The notes beneath the pieces were generated by a model. That model did not search any database and was not told the DNA's origin. It saw nothing but the letters and a program-made list of their open reading frames with translations. 64,000 nucleotides of DNA from Tranquillimonas rosea (GTDB taxonomy: Bacteria; Pseudomonadota; Alphaproteobacteria; Rhodobacterales; Rhodobacteraceae): assembly GCF_900111315.1 (NCBI RefSeq), contig NZ_FOGU01000003.1, positions 159,718-223,717 of the forward strand. Direction: 5' to 3'. Both the position numbers and the translations under genes were made by a program. Of this stretch, positions 1 to 9,161 are shown one piece after another. The first letter of the stretch is position 1; each line of letters starts with the position of its first letter.

Positions 1-988
1 CGTCGCCCGAACCGTCCGACGATTGCTCACCGGACTGCTCCGACCCGGAGGCCTGCTGACCCGACTGATCGCCCGATTGCGAGCCCTCCGAGGACTGCTG
101 GCTGCTTTCCTGCGCGGCTTCCAGTTCGGAAATCTGCTGCGAGATGCCCTGCTCGATCGCGAACAGCGCGGCCGAGCGGGTGGCGACGTCCATCGTCAGC
201 GCCGTCAGAGTGTCCTGGATTTCCGACCGCTGATCCTGCGCCTGCGAGACGTTGCGCTCCAGCGTGTCGCGGCGCTCGCTCAGGGTGACGACCTCGTCGT
301 CCAGCTCGGTCTGGCGCTGTTGCAGCGAGGTGACTTCCTCGCGCATAGACGACAGTTCCTCGCGCACCGAGGATTCCTCGGACCGAGCGTTCTGCAGGGC
401 CGTTTCGGCCTGCGACAGCTCTTCGGTCAGCGTGGCGTTCTCGTTCTGCAGGTTCGAGATGCTCTCCTGCAGCTGCGCTTCCTGCGAGCGGGCCTCTTCC
501 AGCCGGTTGCCGACCTCGGCCAGCTGATCCGTCTGATCGGCGATCTGCTGCTCCAGCTCGGCGCGGCGTTCCTCGTAGTTGTTCAGCTCCTCGCGCAGCG
601 GCTCCACCTGGCTTTCCAGTTCGGACACCTGGTTCTGCCGGTCCTCGACGTTGCTCTCCAGGTCGGAAAGCTGCGTCTGAAGGTCCTCGAGCTGCGGCTG
701 CAGCTCGTCGATCTGCGATTGGATCTGATCCCGCTCCTGCGTCAGGCTCTCGACCTCCGGCTCGAGCGTCTCGATCTGCGCGTTCAGATCCTCGACCGAG
801 CCCGAGGCCGAGACCTGCTCGTCGAGGTCGGCCTGCGCGGTCTCGACCGCGGATTGAGCCGCTTCCAGCTCGTCGCTCATCGAGCTGCCGCGCGTCCAGA
901 AATAGGCTGCGAAGAGCCAGCCCAGCACGGCCACGATGACGAGCGCGATCGTCGTCCCGCCGAATGAAGTCTTAGAGTCGTCCGCCAT
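1..988 (-). CDS. Membrane-anchored long coiled-coil protein (partial, C-terminus beyond window)
   Basis: An open frame reads leftward from an ATG at 986-988 without a stop to the window edge (329 codons seen). An AGGGGGA ribosome site lies just upstream of the ATG. Residues about 12-31 form one hydrophobic segment (N-in anchor, sequence like GTTIALVIVAVLGWLFAAYF). From about residue 36 to 290 it is almost entirely heptad-like, rich in E, Q, L, S and R, so a long coiled coil is expected. The visible end is a Ser/Gln/Gly-rich tail. No enzymatic motif is seen. The likely placement is inner membrane with the coiled coil on one side; which side is not clear. It is divergent from the sucC operon and shares the 421-bp region between them. 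Function unknown. Similar architectures occur in envelope-spanning or cytoskeletal proteins, but that is only an analogy. Confidence 0.85.
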   Translation of the reverse strand, partial: MADDSKTSFGGTTIALVIVAVLGWLFAAYFWTRGSSMSDELEAAQSAVETAQADLDEQVSASGSVEDLNAQIETLEPEVESLTQERDQIQSQIDELQPQLEDLQTQLSDLESNVEDRQNQVSELESQVEPLREELNNYEERRAELEQQIADQTDQLAEVGNRLEEARSQEAQLQESISNLQNENATLTEELSQAETALQNARSEESSVREELSSMREEVTSLQQRQTELDDEVVTLSERRDTLERNVSQAQDQRSEIQDTLTALTMDVATRSAALFAIEQGISQQISELEAAQESSQQSSEGSQSGDQSGQQASGSEQSGEQSSDGSGD

Positions 989-1263
989 ATCGTCCCCCTG
1001 TGTCGAACACCCGTGATCGGGCGGCGCCGGCGCGGCGCCCCCAATGGGTAGGCTCAGGGCTAACCTGCGTGCAAGCCCAAGGTTCCCGCGTGCGCGACCG
1101 GCGATGCGCCCCATCGGCCATGCGCCCGGATAAGTGCGCCATGGTTAATAATTCCACTGCGCGGCGCTGAGCGATGCGGAAAATCCGCGAATCGCGCCCG
1201 GTGGCGGCGTCGTCTTCCTGCCGCGACATGTCGCATCGGCGATGATTCGCCGCAGAGAGGATA

Positions 1264-1298
1264 TTTGTGATAACACCGCCGAAACCTGTGATCACAAA
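1264..1298. promoter_or_regulatory. Operator-like inverted repeats in the coiled-coil gene/sucC divergent region
   Basis: The 421-bp gap 989-1409 holds no convincing gene. Its centre is clearly richer in A+T than its surroundings. It contains a perfect 10-bp palindrome TGTGATCACA at 1287-1296, and outer arms TTTGTGAT (1264-1271) and ATCACAAA (1291-1298) in inverted order. Such a site suits a dimeric repressor or activator (GntR- or CRP/FNR-like half sites), but the protein is not known from the sequence. Downstream, TTGACG at 1344-1349 is a possible -35 hexamer, with only a weak -10 candidate near 1366. Expected role: control of the suc operon and perhaps of the divergent gene. Confidence 0.45.
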
Positions 1299-1409
1299 AA
1301 CCCCTCTGCACTTGCGAAAGGTCGCATTGGGGTCAAAACATCTTTGACGAGCGCGCCTCGGATGTCATGTGCTTTGATGAAGCGCGAACCGCAGAAGGGA
1401 CAGTGACAG

Positions 1410-2603
1410 GTGAATATCCACGAATACCAGGCGAAGGCTCTGCTTCGCGACTACGGCGCGCCCGTCTCCGACGGCCGCACGGTCACACGTGCGGAAGAGG
1501 CCAAGACGGCGGCCGGCGAACTCGACGGCCCGCTTTGGGTGGTCAAGGCGCAGATCCACGCCGGCGGCCGCGGCAAGGGCCGTTTCGCCGAAGCCGACGC
1601 CGGCGACAAGGGCGGTGTCCGTCTCGCCAAGTCGGTCGAGGAAGCCGCCGACGAGGCGCGCAGGATGCTCGGCCGGACGCTGATCACGCACCAGACCGGG
1701 GCCGAGGGCAAGCAGGTCGGCCGCATCTACATCGAGGAAGGCTCGGGCATCGAGCGTGAGCTGTACCTCGCCCTTCTCGTCGACCGCGTGACCAGCCGCG
1801 TGTCGTTCGTCTGCTCGACCGAGGGCGGTGTCGACATCGAAGAGGTCGCCGCCTCCACGCCCGAGAAGATCCTCTCGTTCAGCGTCGATCCCGCCGCCGG
1901 CTACCAGCCGTTCCACGGTCGCCGCATCGCCTTCGCCCTCGGGCTCGAGGGTCAGCAGGTCAAGCAGTGCGTGCAGCTGATGGGCAATCTCTACCGTCTC
2001 TTCATCGAGAAGGACTGCGAGATGCTCGAGATCAACCCGCTGATCGTCACCGACGGCGGGCAGCTCAAGTGCCTCGACGCCAAGCTCGGCTTCGACAGCA
2101 ACGCGCTCTACCGCCACTCGGACATCGCCGCCCTGCGCGACGAATCCGAGGAGGATCCCAAGGAACTCCAGGCTTCGAAGTACGACCTGAACTACATCGC
2201 GCTCGACGGCGAGATCGGCTGCATGGTCAACGGCGCCGGCCTTGCCATGGCGACGATGGACATCATCAAGCTCTACGGCGCCGAGCCGGCCAACTTCCTC
2301 GACGTCGGCGGCGGCGCCACGAAGGAGAAGGTGACCGAGGCGTTCAAGATCATCACCTCCGACAAGAACGTCAAAGGCATCCTGGTCAATATCTTCGGCG
2401 GCATCATGCGCTGCGACGTGATCGCCGAGGGCGTGGTCGCCGCGGTCAAGGAAGTCGGCCTGAGCGTGCCGCTCGTCGTCCGCCTCGAAGGCACGAATGT
2501 CGAGACGGGCAAGGAGATCCTGAACAGCTCCGACGTCAACATCATCGCCGCCGACGACCTCAAGGACGGCGCGCAGAAGATCGTCGAGGCGGTCAAGGGA
2601 TGA
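1410..2603 (+). CDS. sucC: Succinate-CoA ligase [ADP-forming] subunit beta
   Basis: SucC, 397 residues, the usual length. With SucD it interconverts succinyl-CoA and succinate, making ATP or GTP, in the TCA cycle (cytoplasm). It opens with the family's MNIHEYQAK signature, followed by the ATP-grasp domain. The glycine-rich stretch around residues 265-300 (GGGATKEKV) and the [10 protein letters not shown] motif near residue 330 are typical of the CoA-ligase domain. The start is GTG at 1410, fixed by the conserved N-terminus and by AGAAGGGA (1393-1400) nine bases upstream. It is the first gene of the suc operon and overlaps the next small gene by four bases. Confidence 0.97.
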   Translation: MNIHEYQAKALLRDYGAPVSDGRTVTRAEEAKTAAGELDGPLWVVKAQIHAGGRGKGRFAEADAGDKGGVRLAKSVEEAADEARRMLGRTLITHQTGAEGKQVGRIYIEEGSGIERELYLALLVDRVTSRVSFVCSTEGGVDIEEVAASTPEKILSFSVDPAAGYQPFHGRRIAFALGLEGQQVKQCVQLMGNLYRLFIEKDCEMLEINPLIVTDGGQLKCLDAKLGFDSNALYRHSDIAALRDESEEDPKELQASKYDLNYIALDGEIGCMVNGAGLAMATMDIIKLYGAEPANFLDVGGGATKEKVTEAFKIITSDKNVKGILVNIFGGIMRCDVIAEGVVAAVKEVGLSVPLVVRLEGTNVETGKEILNSSDVNIIAADDLKDGAQKIVEAVKG

Positions 2604-2899
2604 GCCGGGGGCCGGGATACCTGCCGTTCGTCGCCGGGATCGCGCTGGCCGGCGTGGGCTTCGGCCTGCGCCAGCTGCGCCCCGGTGCGCTGAACCTTCC
2701 GGCGCCGGCACAGGCGCCGCGACTGCCCGATCCGGCCGACCCGCAGGACGTTGCCCGCCAGGCCCGTGACGGCCTGGCGAACGTGATGCCCGACAATCTC
2801 AACGACAGCTTCGGTCGGACACTGATGATCATGGGCGCGGGACTGATCCTGCTGCGCGCGCTCGACGAGATCGTGGACGAAGACGACGCGCGCTACTGA
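2600..2899 (+). CDS. Small two-helix membrane protein between sucC and sucD
   Basis: 99 residues. The ATG at 2600 overlaps the sucC stop (ATGA), so it is translationally coupled to sucC. Hydrophobic segments lie at about residues 7-22 ([13 protein letters not shown]) and 72-88 ([15 protein letters not shown]). Between them is a Pro/Ala/Asp-rich linker, and the C-terminus is acidic ([11 protein letters not shown]). No known domain is recognised. Codon use and base composition match the neighbours. Its position inside an enzyme operon suggests co-expression with succinyl-CoA synthetase, but nothing in the sequence shows what it does. A role at the membrane near TCA enzymes is speculation. Confidence 0.8.
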   Translation: MSRGPGYLPFVAGIALAGVGFGLRQLRPGALNLPAPAQAPRLPDPADPQDVARQARDGLANVMPDNLNDSFGRTLMIMGAGLILLRALDEIVDEDDARY

Positions 2900-2947
2900 C
2901 ACGCGACCGGGGCGCGCACGCCTCGGGGAAAGGAACAAGAGGGACGC

Positions 2948-3829
2948 ATGGCCGTACTCGTAGACGAAAACACAAAGGTGATCTGCCAGGGCTTCACGGG
3001 AAGCCAGGGCACCTTCCACTCCGAACAGGCGATCGCCTATGGCACCAAGATGGTCGGTGGCGTGACGCCGGGCAAAGGCGGCCAGACGCATCTGGACCTG
3101 CCGGTCTTCAACTCCTGCCACGAGGCCGTGGACCGCACCGGCGCGAACGCGAGCGTGATCTACGTGCCGCCGCCGTTCGCCGCCGACTCGATCCTCGAGG
3201 CGGTCGACGCCGGGATCGAACTGGTGGTCTGCATCACCGAGGGGATCCCGGTGCTCGACATGATGAAGGTCAAGCGCGCCCTGCAGGGCACCTCGACCAC
3301 GCTGATCGGGCCGAACTGCCCCGGCGTCATCACGCCCGACGCCTGCAAGATCGGCATCATGCCCGGCCACATCCACAAGCGCGGCAAGGTCGGCGTCGTC
3401 AGCCGTTCGGGCACGCTCACCTACGAGGCGGTCAAGCAGACCACCGACGTCGGCCTGGGCCAGTCCACCTGCGTCGGCATCGGCGGCGACCCGATCAAGG
3501 GGACCGAGCATATCGACGTGCTCGAGATGTTCCTCGACGACGACGAGACCGAGGCGATCATCATGATCGGCGAGATCGGCGGCTCCGCCGAAGAGGACGC
3601 GGCCGAATTCCTCGCCGCCGAGCGCAAGAAGGGCCGCTGGAAGCCGACCGCCGGCTTCATCGCCGGGCGCACCGCGCCTCCGGGCCGCCGCATGGGCCAC
3701 GCCGGTGCGATCGTCGCCGGCGGCAAGGGCGGCGCCGAGGACAAGATCGAGGCGATGAACTCGGCCGGCATCGTCGTCGCCGAGAGCCCCGCCCACCTGG
3801 GCGAGGCCGTGCTCAAGGCGATCGGCTGA
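2948..3829 (+). CDS. sucD: Succinate-CoA ligase [ADP-forming] subunit alpha
   Basis: SucD, 293 residues, full length. It binds CoA through an N-terminal Rossmann-like domain ([13 protein letters not shown] near residue 16). It carries the phosphohistidine that relays phosphate between succinyl-CoA and nucleotide: the RMGHAGAI motif near residue 250 contains that His. The central GPNCPGVI segment and the GVVSRSGTL stretch are also characteristic. The start ATG at 2948 is preceded by GAGGGA. It pairs with sucC, from which it is separated only by the small membrane gene and a 48-bp gap. Confidence 0.97.
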   Translation: MAVLVDENTKVICQGFTGSQGTFHSEQAIAYGTKMVGGVTPGKGGQTHLDLPVFNSCHEAVDRTGANASVIYVPPPFAADSILEAVDAGIELVVCITEGIPVLDMMKVKRALQGTSTTLIGPNCPGVITPDACKIGIMPGHIHKRGKVGVVSRSGTLTYEAVKQTTDVGLGQSTCVGIGGDPIKGTEHIDVLEMFLDDDETEAIIMIGEIGGSAEEDAAEFLAAERKKGRWKPTAGFIAGRTAPPGRRMGHAGAIVAGGKGGAEDKIEAMNSAGIVVAESPAHLGEAVLKAIG

Positions 3830-3869
3830 TGCGAGCGGGGCGAGCGGCAGCGCCGACCGCCCCGTCTCC

Positions 3870-3905
3870 GGGTGCCGCCCGCGCGGCGCCCGGCACCCCC
3901 CTTTT
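3870..3905 (+). terminator. Hairpin followed by T-run after sucD
   Basis: GGGTGCCG (3870-3877) pairs perfectly with CGGCACCC (3891-3898) around a 13-base GC-rich loop, followed closely by TTTT at 3902-3905. This looks like an intrinsic terminator or attenuator. It lies inside what otherwise reads as one operon, so it may reduce read-through from sucCD into DUF805-sucAB rather than end it. Confidence 0.45.
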
Positions 3906-3962
3906 CCCAGCGCGGTCCCCTCGCGGCGCCGCGCGTTCCGATTGCACTGGTTCACACGACCC

Positions 3963-4481
3963 ATGACACCGCAACAGGCGATCCGCACCTGCCTGCGCAA
4001 GTACGCCACCTTCTCGGGCCGCGCGCCGCGCCCGGAATACTGGTGGTTCTTCCTCTTCATCCTCGTCGGCAACATCGTCACCGGCTGGATCGACATGGCG
4101 CTGTTCGGCACCGCAACCGCGCCCGACGGCGGCCAAGAGGGCACATCGCCCGCGATCGTGTCGGCGATCTTTTCCCTGGCCACGCTGATCCCCAGCCTGG
4201 CGGCCGGATGGCGCCGGATGCACGACACGGGTCGTTCCGGGCTCTATCTGCTCTATCCTCTCATCGTGATGGTGGGACTTGGCACATTCGGCGCGCTGAT
4301 GGGCATGCTTGGTCCCGTATTGGGCGACGGGGCGATCCCCTCCGGGCTCGCCGGTATCGGATTCGCCATCGGCATCTTCGTCTTCTTGATCTCTCCCCTG
4401 TTGGTGCTTTGGTGGCTGGCACGGCCCAGCCAGCCCGGCCCGAACGATTACGGGCCAAACCCTCGTGAGGTAACGCCATGA
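3963..4481 (+). CDS. DUF805 family inner-membrane protein
   Basis: 172 residues from the ATG at 3963. A TTG at 3942 would add seven residues; neither start has a strong ribosome site, so the start is uncertain. The family signatures are clear: KYATFSGRAPRPEYWWF at the N-terminus and RRMHDTGRSG after the second hydrophobic block. About four transmembrane helices are visible (FLFILVGNIV, AIFSLATLIPSLA, a Gly-rich helix pair, IFVFLISPLLVLWWL). DUF805 proteins are small membrane proteins of unknown function. The stop overlaps the sucA start by four bases (ATGA), so it is translationally coupled to 2-oxoglutarate dehydrogenase E1. Confidence 0.88.
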   Translation: MTPQQAIRTCLRKYATFSGRAPRPEYWWFFLFILVGNIVTGWIDMALFGTATAPDGGQEGTSPAIVSAIFSLATLIPSLAAGWRRMHDTGRSGLYLLYPLIVMVGLGTFGALMGMLGPVLGDGAIPSGLAGIGFAIGIFVFLISPLLVLWWLARPSQPGPNDYGPNPREVTP

Positions 4482-7468
4482 CCGATCAATCCCGCAACGA
4501 CCTGTATCACGCCTCCTCGTTCATGGGCGGACAGAACGCGGCCTATCTCGAACAGCTCTATGCCCGCTGGGCGAACGATCCCGCCGCCGTCGACGACGCC
4601 TGGGCCGAGTTCTTCCGCACGCTGGGCGACGACGAGGGCAGCGTGAAGGCCGAGGCCGCAGGCCCCTCCTGGGCGCGCGCCGACTGGCCGATCTCGCCCA
4701 ACGACGAACTGATCGCGGCGCTCGACGGGCAGTGGCCCTCCGCCGCCCCGGCCGAGGGCGCGGCGCCGGTCGCCGCGGACGACGGCAAGGCGATCGCCGA
4801 GAAGATCGCGCAGAAGGCCGACAGCTCGCAGGTCAAGGTCAGCGAGCAGGCGATCAAGCGCGCCGTGCTGGATTCGATCCGCGCGCTGATGCTGATCCGC
4901 GCCTACCGCATCCGCGGGCATCTGGTGGCCGATCTCGACCCGCTGGGGATGCGCGACAAGACCCCGCACCCCGAGCTCGACCCAAAGTCCTACGGCTTCA
5001 CCGATCAGGACATGGACCGGCCGATCTTCATCGACAAGGTGCTCGGGCTCGAGGTCGCTTCGCTGCGCGAGATCCTCGACATCGTGCGCCGCACCTATTG
5101 CGGCACCTTCGCGCTGCAGTACATGCACATCTCCGACCCCGAGCAGTCCGGCTGGCTGAAGGAGCGGATCGAGGGCTACGGCAAGGAGGTCACCTTCACC
5201 GAGCAGGGCCGCCGCGCCATCCTCAACAAGATGGTCGAGGCCGAGGGCTTCGAGAAGTTCCTACACGTCAAGTACATGGGCACCAAGCGCTTCGGCCTGG
5301 ACGGCGGCGAAAGCCTGATCCCGGCGATGGAACAGATCATCAAGCGCGGCGGCAGCCTCGGCGTGAAGGAGATCGTCATCGGCATGCCCCACCGCGGCCG
5401 CCTCAGCGTGCTGGCCAACGTGCTGGGCAAGCCCTACCGCGCGATCTTCAACGAGTTTCAGGGCGGCAGCTTCAAGCCCGAGGACGTCGACGGCTCTGGC
5501 GACGTGAAATACCACCTCGGCGCGTCCTCCGACCGTGAGTTCGACGGCAACAAGGTGCACCTGTCGCTGACCGCGAACCCCTCGCACCTCGAGGCGGTGA
5601 ACCCGGTCGTCGTGGGCAAGGCCCGCGCCAAGCAGGACCAGCACAACGATCCCCAGCGCACCGCCGTCCTTCCCATCCTGCTGCATGGCGACGCGGCCTT
5701 CGCCGGCCAGGGCGTCGTGGCCGAGTGCTTCGGTCTCTCTGGCCTCAAGGGGCACCGCACCGGCGGCACGATCCACATCGTCGTGAACAACCAGATCGGC
5801 TTCACCACAGCGCCGCACAACTCGCGCTCGTCGCCCTACCCGACCGACATCGCGCTGATGGTCGAAGCGCCGATCTTCCACGTCAACGGCGACGACCCCG
5901 AGGCCGTGGTCCACGCCGCCAAGGTGGCCACCGAGTTCCGGCAGAAGTTCCACAAGGACGTTGTGATCGACATGATCTGCTACCGGCGGTTCGGTCACAA
6001 CGAGGGCGACGAGCCCATGTTCACCAACCCCGCGATGTACAAGCGGATCAAGCAGCAGAAGACCACGCTGACCCGCTACACCGATCGCCTCGTGGCCGAC
6101 GACCTGATCCCCGAGGGCGAGATCGAGGACATCAAGGCGCAGTTCCAGTCGACGCTCAACGACGAGTTCGAGGCCAGCAAGACCTTCAGGCCGAACAAGG
6201 CGGACTGGCTGGACGGGCGCTGGTCGCATCTCGACAAGGAGGGCGACAAGTATCAGCGCGGCCAGACCGCCATCGCCGAAGAGACCTTCGACGAGGTCGG
6301 CGCCGCGCTGACGCGGGTGCCCGAGGATTTCAACATCCACAAGACGGTGAACCGCCTGCTCGACGCCAAGCGCAAGATGTTCGACTCGGGCGAGGGTTTC
6401 GACTGGGCCACCGCCGAGGCGCTGGCCTTCGGCTCGCTCCTGACCGAGGGCTACCCGGTGCGCCTGTCCGGCCAGGACAGCGTCCGCGGCACCTTCTCGC
6501 AGCGCCACTCGGCGATCATCGACCAGACGAGCGAAGACCGGTACTTCCCGCTCAACAACATCCGCGAGGGCCAGGCGAAGTACGAGGCAATCGACTCGAT
6601 GCTGTCGGAATACGCCGTCCTGGGCTTCGAGTACGGCTACTCGCTGGCCGAGCCCAACGCGCTCACCTGCTGGGAGGCGCAGTTCGGCGACTTCGCCAAC
6701 GGCGGCCAGATCATGTTCGACCAGTTCATTTCGTCCGGCGAGGCGAAGTGGCTGCGCATGTCCGGCCTCGTCTGCCTGCTGCCCCACGGCTACGAGGGCC
6801 AGGGTCCGGAACACTCCTCGGCCCGGCTCGAGCGGTTCCTGCAGCAATGCGGCCAGGATAACTGGATCGTCGCCAACTGCACCACGCCGGCGAACTACTT
6901 CCACATCCTGCGCCGGCAGCTGCACCGCACCTTCCGCAAGCCGCTGATCATGATGACGCCCAAGTCGCTCCTGCGGCACAAGATGGCGGTCAGCCGGCGG
7001 GAAGAGTTCGTGACCGGCTCCAGCTTCCACCGAGTGCTGTGGGACGACGCCGAAAAGGGCAACTCGGACACCCAGCTGGTCTCCGACGACAAGATGCGCC
7101 GCGTGGTGCTGTGCTCGGGCAAGGTCTACTACGACCTGCTCGAAAAGCGCGACGAGGCCGGCATCGACGACGTCTACCTGATGCGGCTGGAACAGTTCTA
7201 TCCGTTCCCCGCCCTCGCCCTGTCGAAAGAGCTGCAGCGCTTCCCCCAGGCCGAGATGATCTGGTGCCAGGAAGAGCCCAAGAACCAGGGCGGCTGGAAC
7301 TTCGTCGAGCCCAACATCGAATGGGTGCTGTCGCGCACCAAGGCCGAGCACACCCGCCCGGTCTATGTCGGACGCGCGGCCGCGGCGGCCCCCGCCACCG
7401 GGCTCGCCTCGCAACACAAAGAGCAACAGCAGGCGCTGGTGAACCAGGCGCTGGCAATCGAGGAATAA
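4478..7468 (+). CDS. sucA: 2-oxoglutarate dehydrogenase E1 component
   Basis: SucA, 996 residues, the usual length. This thiamine-diphosphate enzyme decarboxylates 2-oxoglutarate and passes the succinyl group to the lipoyl arm of SucB (TCA cycle, cytoplasm). The N-terminal ASSFMGGQNAAYLEQLYARW segment fits the E2-contact region of OdhA/SucA proteins. GMPHRGRLSVL near residue 305 and the GDAAFAGQGVVAE stretch near residue 405 are TPP-domain hallmarks. HGYEGQGPEHSSAR near residue 770 belongs to the transketolase-like C-terminal half. The start ATG at 4478 follows GTGAGG at good spacing. It is followed nine bases later by sucB. Confidence 0.98.
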   Translation: MTDQSRNDLYHASSFMGGQNAAYLEQLYARWANDPAAVDDAWAEFFRTLGDDEGSVKAEAAGPSWARADWPISPNDELIAALDGQWPSAAPAEGAAPVAADDGKAIAEKIAQKADSSQVKVSEQAIKRAVLDSIRALMLIRAYRIRGHLVADLDPLGMRDKTPHPELDPKSYGFTDQDMDRPIFIDKVLGLEVASLREILDIVRRTYCGTFALQYMHISDPEQSGWLKERIEGYGKEVTFTEQGRRAILNKMVEAEGFEKFLHVKYMGTKRFGLDGGESLIPAMEQIIKRGGSLGVKEIVIGMPHRGRLSVLANVLGKPYRAIFNEFQGGSFKPEDVDGSGDVKYHLGASSDREFDGNKVHLSLTANPSHLEAVNPVVVGKARAKQDQHNDPQRTAVLPILLHGDAAFAGQGVVAECFGLSGLKGHRTGGTIHIVVNNQIGFTTAPHNSRSSPYPTDIALMVEAPIFHVNGDDPEAVVHAAKVATEFRQKFHKDVVIDMICYRRFGHNEGDEPMFTNPAMYKRIKQQKTTLTRYTDRLVADDLIPEGEIEDIKAQFQSTLNDEFEASKTFRPNKADWLDGRWSHLDKEGDKYQRGQTAIAEETFDEVGAALTRVPEDFNIHKTVNRLLDAKRKMFDSGEGFDWATAEALAFGSLLTEGYPVRLSGQDSVRGTFSQRHSAIIDQTSEDRYFPLNNIREGQAKYEAIDSMLSEYAVLGFEYGYSLAEPNALTCWEAQFGDFANGGQIMFDQFISSGEAKWLRMSGLVCLLPHGYEGQGPEHSSARLERFLQQCGQDNWIVANCTTPANYFHILRRQLHRTFRKPLIMMTPKSLLRHKMAVSRREEFVTGSSFHRVLWDDAEKGNSDTQLVSDDKMRRVVLCSGKVYYDLLEKRDEAGIDDVYLMRLEQFYPFPALALSKELQRFPQAEMIWCQEEPKNQGGWNFVEPNIEWVLSRTKAEHTRPVYVGRAAAAAPATGLASQHKEQQQALVNQALAIEE

Positions 7469-7477
7469 GGATCACCG

Positions 7478-9064
7478 ATGAGCACTGAAGTCCGCGTGCC
7501 CACCCTGGGCGAAAGCGTCACCGAAGCCACCGTCGCCACCTGGTTCAAGAAGCCGGGCGAGCGCGTCGAGGCCGACGAGATGCTCTGCGAGCTCGAGACC
7601 GACAAGGTCACCGTCGAGGTCCCCTCCCCCGCCTCCGGCGAGCTCAGCGAAATCGTCGCGCAGGAGGGCGAGACCGTCGGCGTCGACGCCCTGCTGGCCC
7701 AGATCTCCGAGGCCGGCAATGCCGGCCCCGAGGAGACCAAGGCGAAGGAGACGACGAAGTCCGACGGAGGCGAGGCCAAGGCCGACGCCAAGGGCGAGAG
7801 CGACGCGCCGAAATCCGCCCCCGACGAGGGGCAGGAGGTCGACGTCATGGTGCCCGCCCTCGGCGAAAGCGTGAGCGAGGCCACCGTCGCCACCTGGTTC
7901 AAGAAGACCGGCGACACCGTGAAGGCCGACGAGATGCTCTGCGAGCTCGAGACCGACAAGGTCTCGGTCGAGGTCCCCGCGCCCGCCTCCGGCACGCTGA
8001 AGGACATCCTCGCCAACGAGGGCGACACCGTCGAGGCCGGCGGTCGCGTCGCCACGATGACCCGCGGCGGCGAGGGGCAGGCCCACTCGGCCCAGGAAGG
8101 CACGCCCGAGACCACCGAGGACCCTAAGCAGGTCGCCTCCGAGGCGCCCGCCCCCGCCGACAAGGGCCGCGAGGACACCGAGGACGCCCCCTCGGCCAAG
8201 AAGATGATGGCCGAGAAGGGCGTCGACCGCGAAAAGGTGCAGGCCTCGGGCCGCGACGGCCGGGTGATGAAGGAGGACGTGATCAACGCCCTCAACCAGC
8301 CCAAGGAAGAGAAGGCCGAGCAGCCCAAGCAGGCCCCGCGCGCCCCCGTCCCCGCCGAGGACGAGAGCCGCGAGGAAAGGGTCAAGATGACCCGCCTGCG
8401 CCAGACCATCGCCCGCCGCCTGAAGGACGCCCAGAACACCGCGGCCATGCTGACCACCTACAACGAGGTGGACATGACCGAGACGATGGCGCTCCGGAAG
8501 GAATACAAGGAGCTGTTCGAGAAGAAGCACGGCGTCCGCCTGGGCTTCATGTCCTTCTTCACCAAGGCGTGCTGCCACGCCCTGAAGGAGGTCCCCGAGG
8601 TCAACTCCGAGATCGACGGCACCGAGATCGTGTACAAGAACTTCGTGCACATGGGCATCGCCACCGGCACGCCCAACGGCCTCGTCGTGCCGGTGATCCG
8701 CGACGCCGACTCGATGTCCTTCGCCGAGATCGAAAAGGCGATCGGCGAGAAGGGCAAGCGCGCCCGCGACAACAAGCTGTCGATGGCCGAGATGCAGGGC
8801 GGCACCTTCACCATCTCGAACGGCGGCGTCTACGGCTCGCTGATGTCCTCGCCGATCCTGAACCCGCCGCAATCCGGCATCCTGGGCATGCACAAGATCC
8901 AGGAACGCCCGATGGTCGTGAACGGCGAGATCAAGATCCGCCCGATGATGTATCTCGCGCTGAGCTACGATCACCGCATCGTCGACGGCAAGGGCGCCGT
9001 GACCTTCCTCGTCCGCGTCAAGGAGGCGCTCGAGGATCCGCGCCGGATGCTGATGGACCTGTAA
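7478..9064 (+). CDS. sucB: 2-oxoglutarate dehydrogenase E2, dihydrolipoyl succinyltransferase (two lipoyl domains)
   Basis: SucB, 528 residues, longer than the roughly 400 of single-lipoyl forms. It has two lipoyl domains, each with an ETDKV lipoylation motif (near residues 43 and 164), joined by Ala/Glu/Lys-rich linkers. Next comes a peripheral-subunit-binding domain ([16 protein letters not shown], near 240), then the chloramphenicol-acetyltransferase-like core. The catalytic SYDHRIVDG motif lies near residue 497. It transfers the succinyl group from the lipoyl arm to CoA and forms the complex core, binding SucA and Lpd. The start ATG at 7478 has AAGGATC upstream. Confidence 0.98.
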   Translation: MSTEVRVPTLGESVTEATVATWFKKPGERVEADEMLCELETDKVTVEVPSPASGELSEIVAQEGETVGVDALLAQISEAGNAGPEETKAKETTKSDGGEAKADAKGESDAPKSAPDEGQEVDVMVPALGESVSEATVATWFKKTGDTVKADEMLCELETDKVSVEVPAPASGTLKDILANEGDTVEAGGRVATMTRGGEGQAHSAQEGTPETTEDPKQVASEAPAPADKGREDTEDAPSAKKMMAEKGVDREKVQASGRDGRVMKEDVINALNQPKEEKAEQPKQAPRAPVPAEDESREERVKMTRLRQTIARRLKDAQNTAAMLTTYNEVDMTETMALRKEYKELFEKKHGVRLGFMSFFTKACCHALKEVPEVNSEIDGTEIVYKNFVHMGIATGTPNGLVVPVIRDADSMSFAEIEKAIGEKGKRARDNKLSMAEMQGGTFTISNGGVYGSLMSSPILNPPQSGILGMHKIQERPMVVNGEIKIRPMMYLALSYDHRIVDGKGAVTFLVRVKEALEDPRRMLMDL

Positions 9065-9072
9065 GCGTCGCC

Positions 9073-9110
9073 CCGCCCGGACGCCCCTTCCTCGGGGGCC
9101 GTCCGGGCGG
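9073..9110 (+). terminator. Long GC hairpin after sucB
   Basis: CCGCCCGGACG (9073-9083) pairs perfectly with CGTCCGGGCGG (9100-9110), with further CCCC/GGGG pairing inside. There is no T-run after it, so it may stabilise the sucAB mRNA 3' end or cause partial or Rho-assisted termination rather than act as a classical intrinsic terminator. Confidence 0.4.
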
Positions 9111-9161
9111 CCGCCGCCGGCCCCGGCCACGGACCGTCAGACGGACCAGGACAGACAGACC

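Noticed and set aside
972-1311. Possible small genes in the region between the coiled-coil gene and sucC
   Set aside because: The frames are Arg-rich, overlap each other and the operator-like site, and lack ribosome sites.
5261-7426. Very long open frame on the minus strand inside sucA (and similar ones opposite sucB and other genes)
   Set aside because: They lie antisense to clear, full-length enzymes and have no domain, ribosome site or sensible composition. High-G+C codon bias creates such frames.
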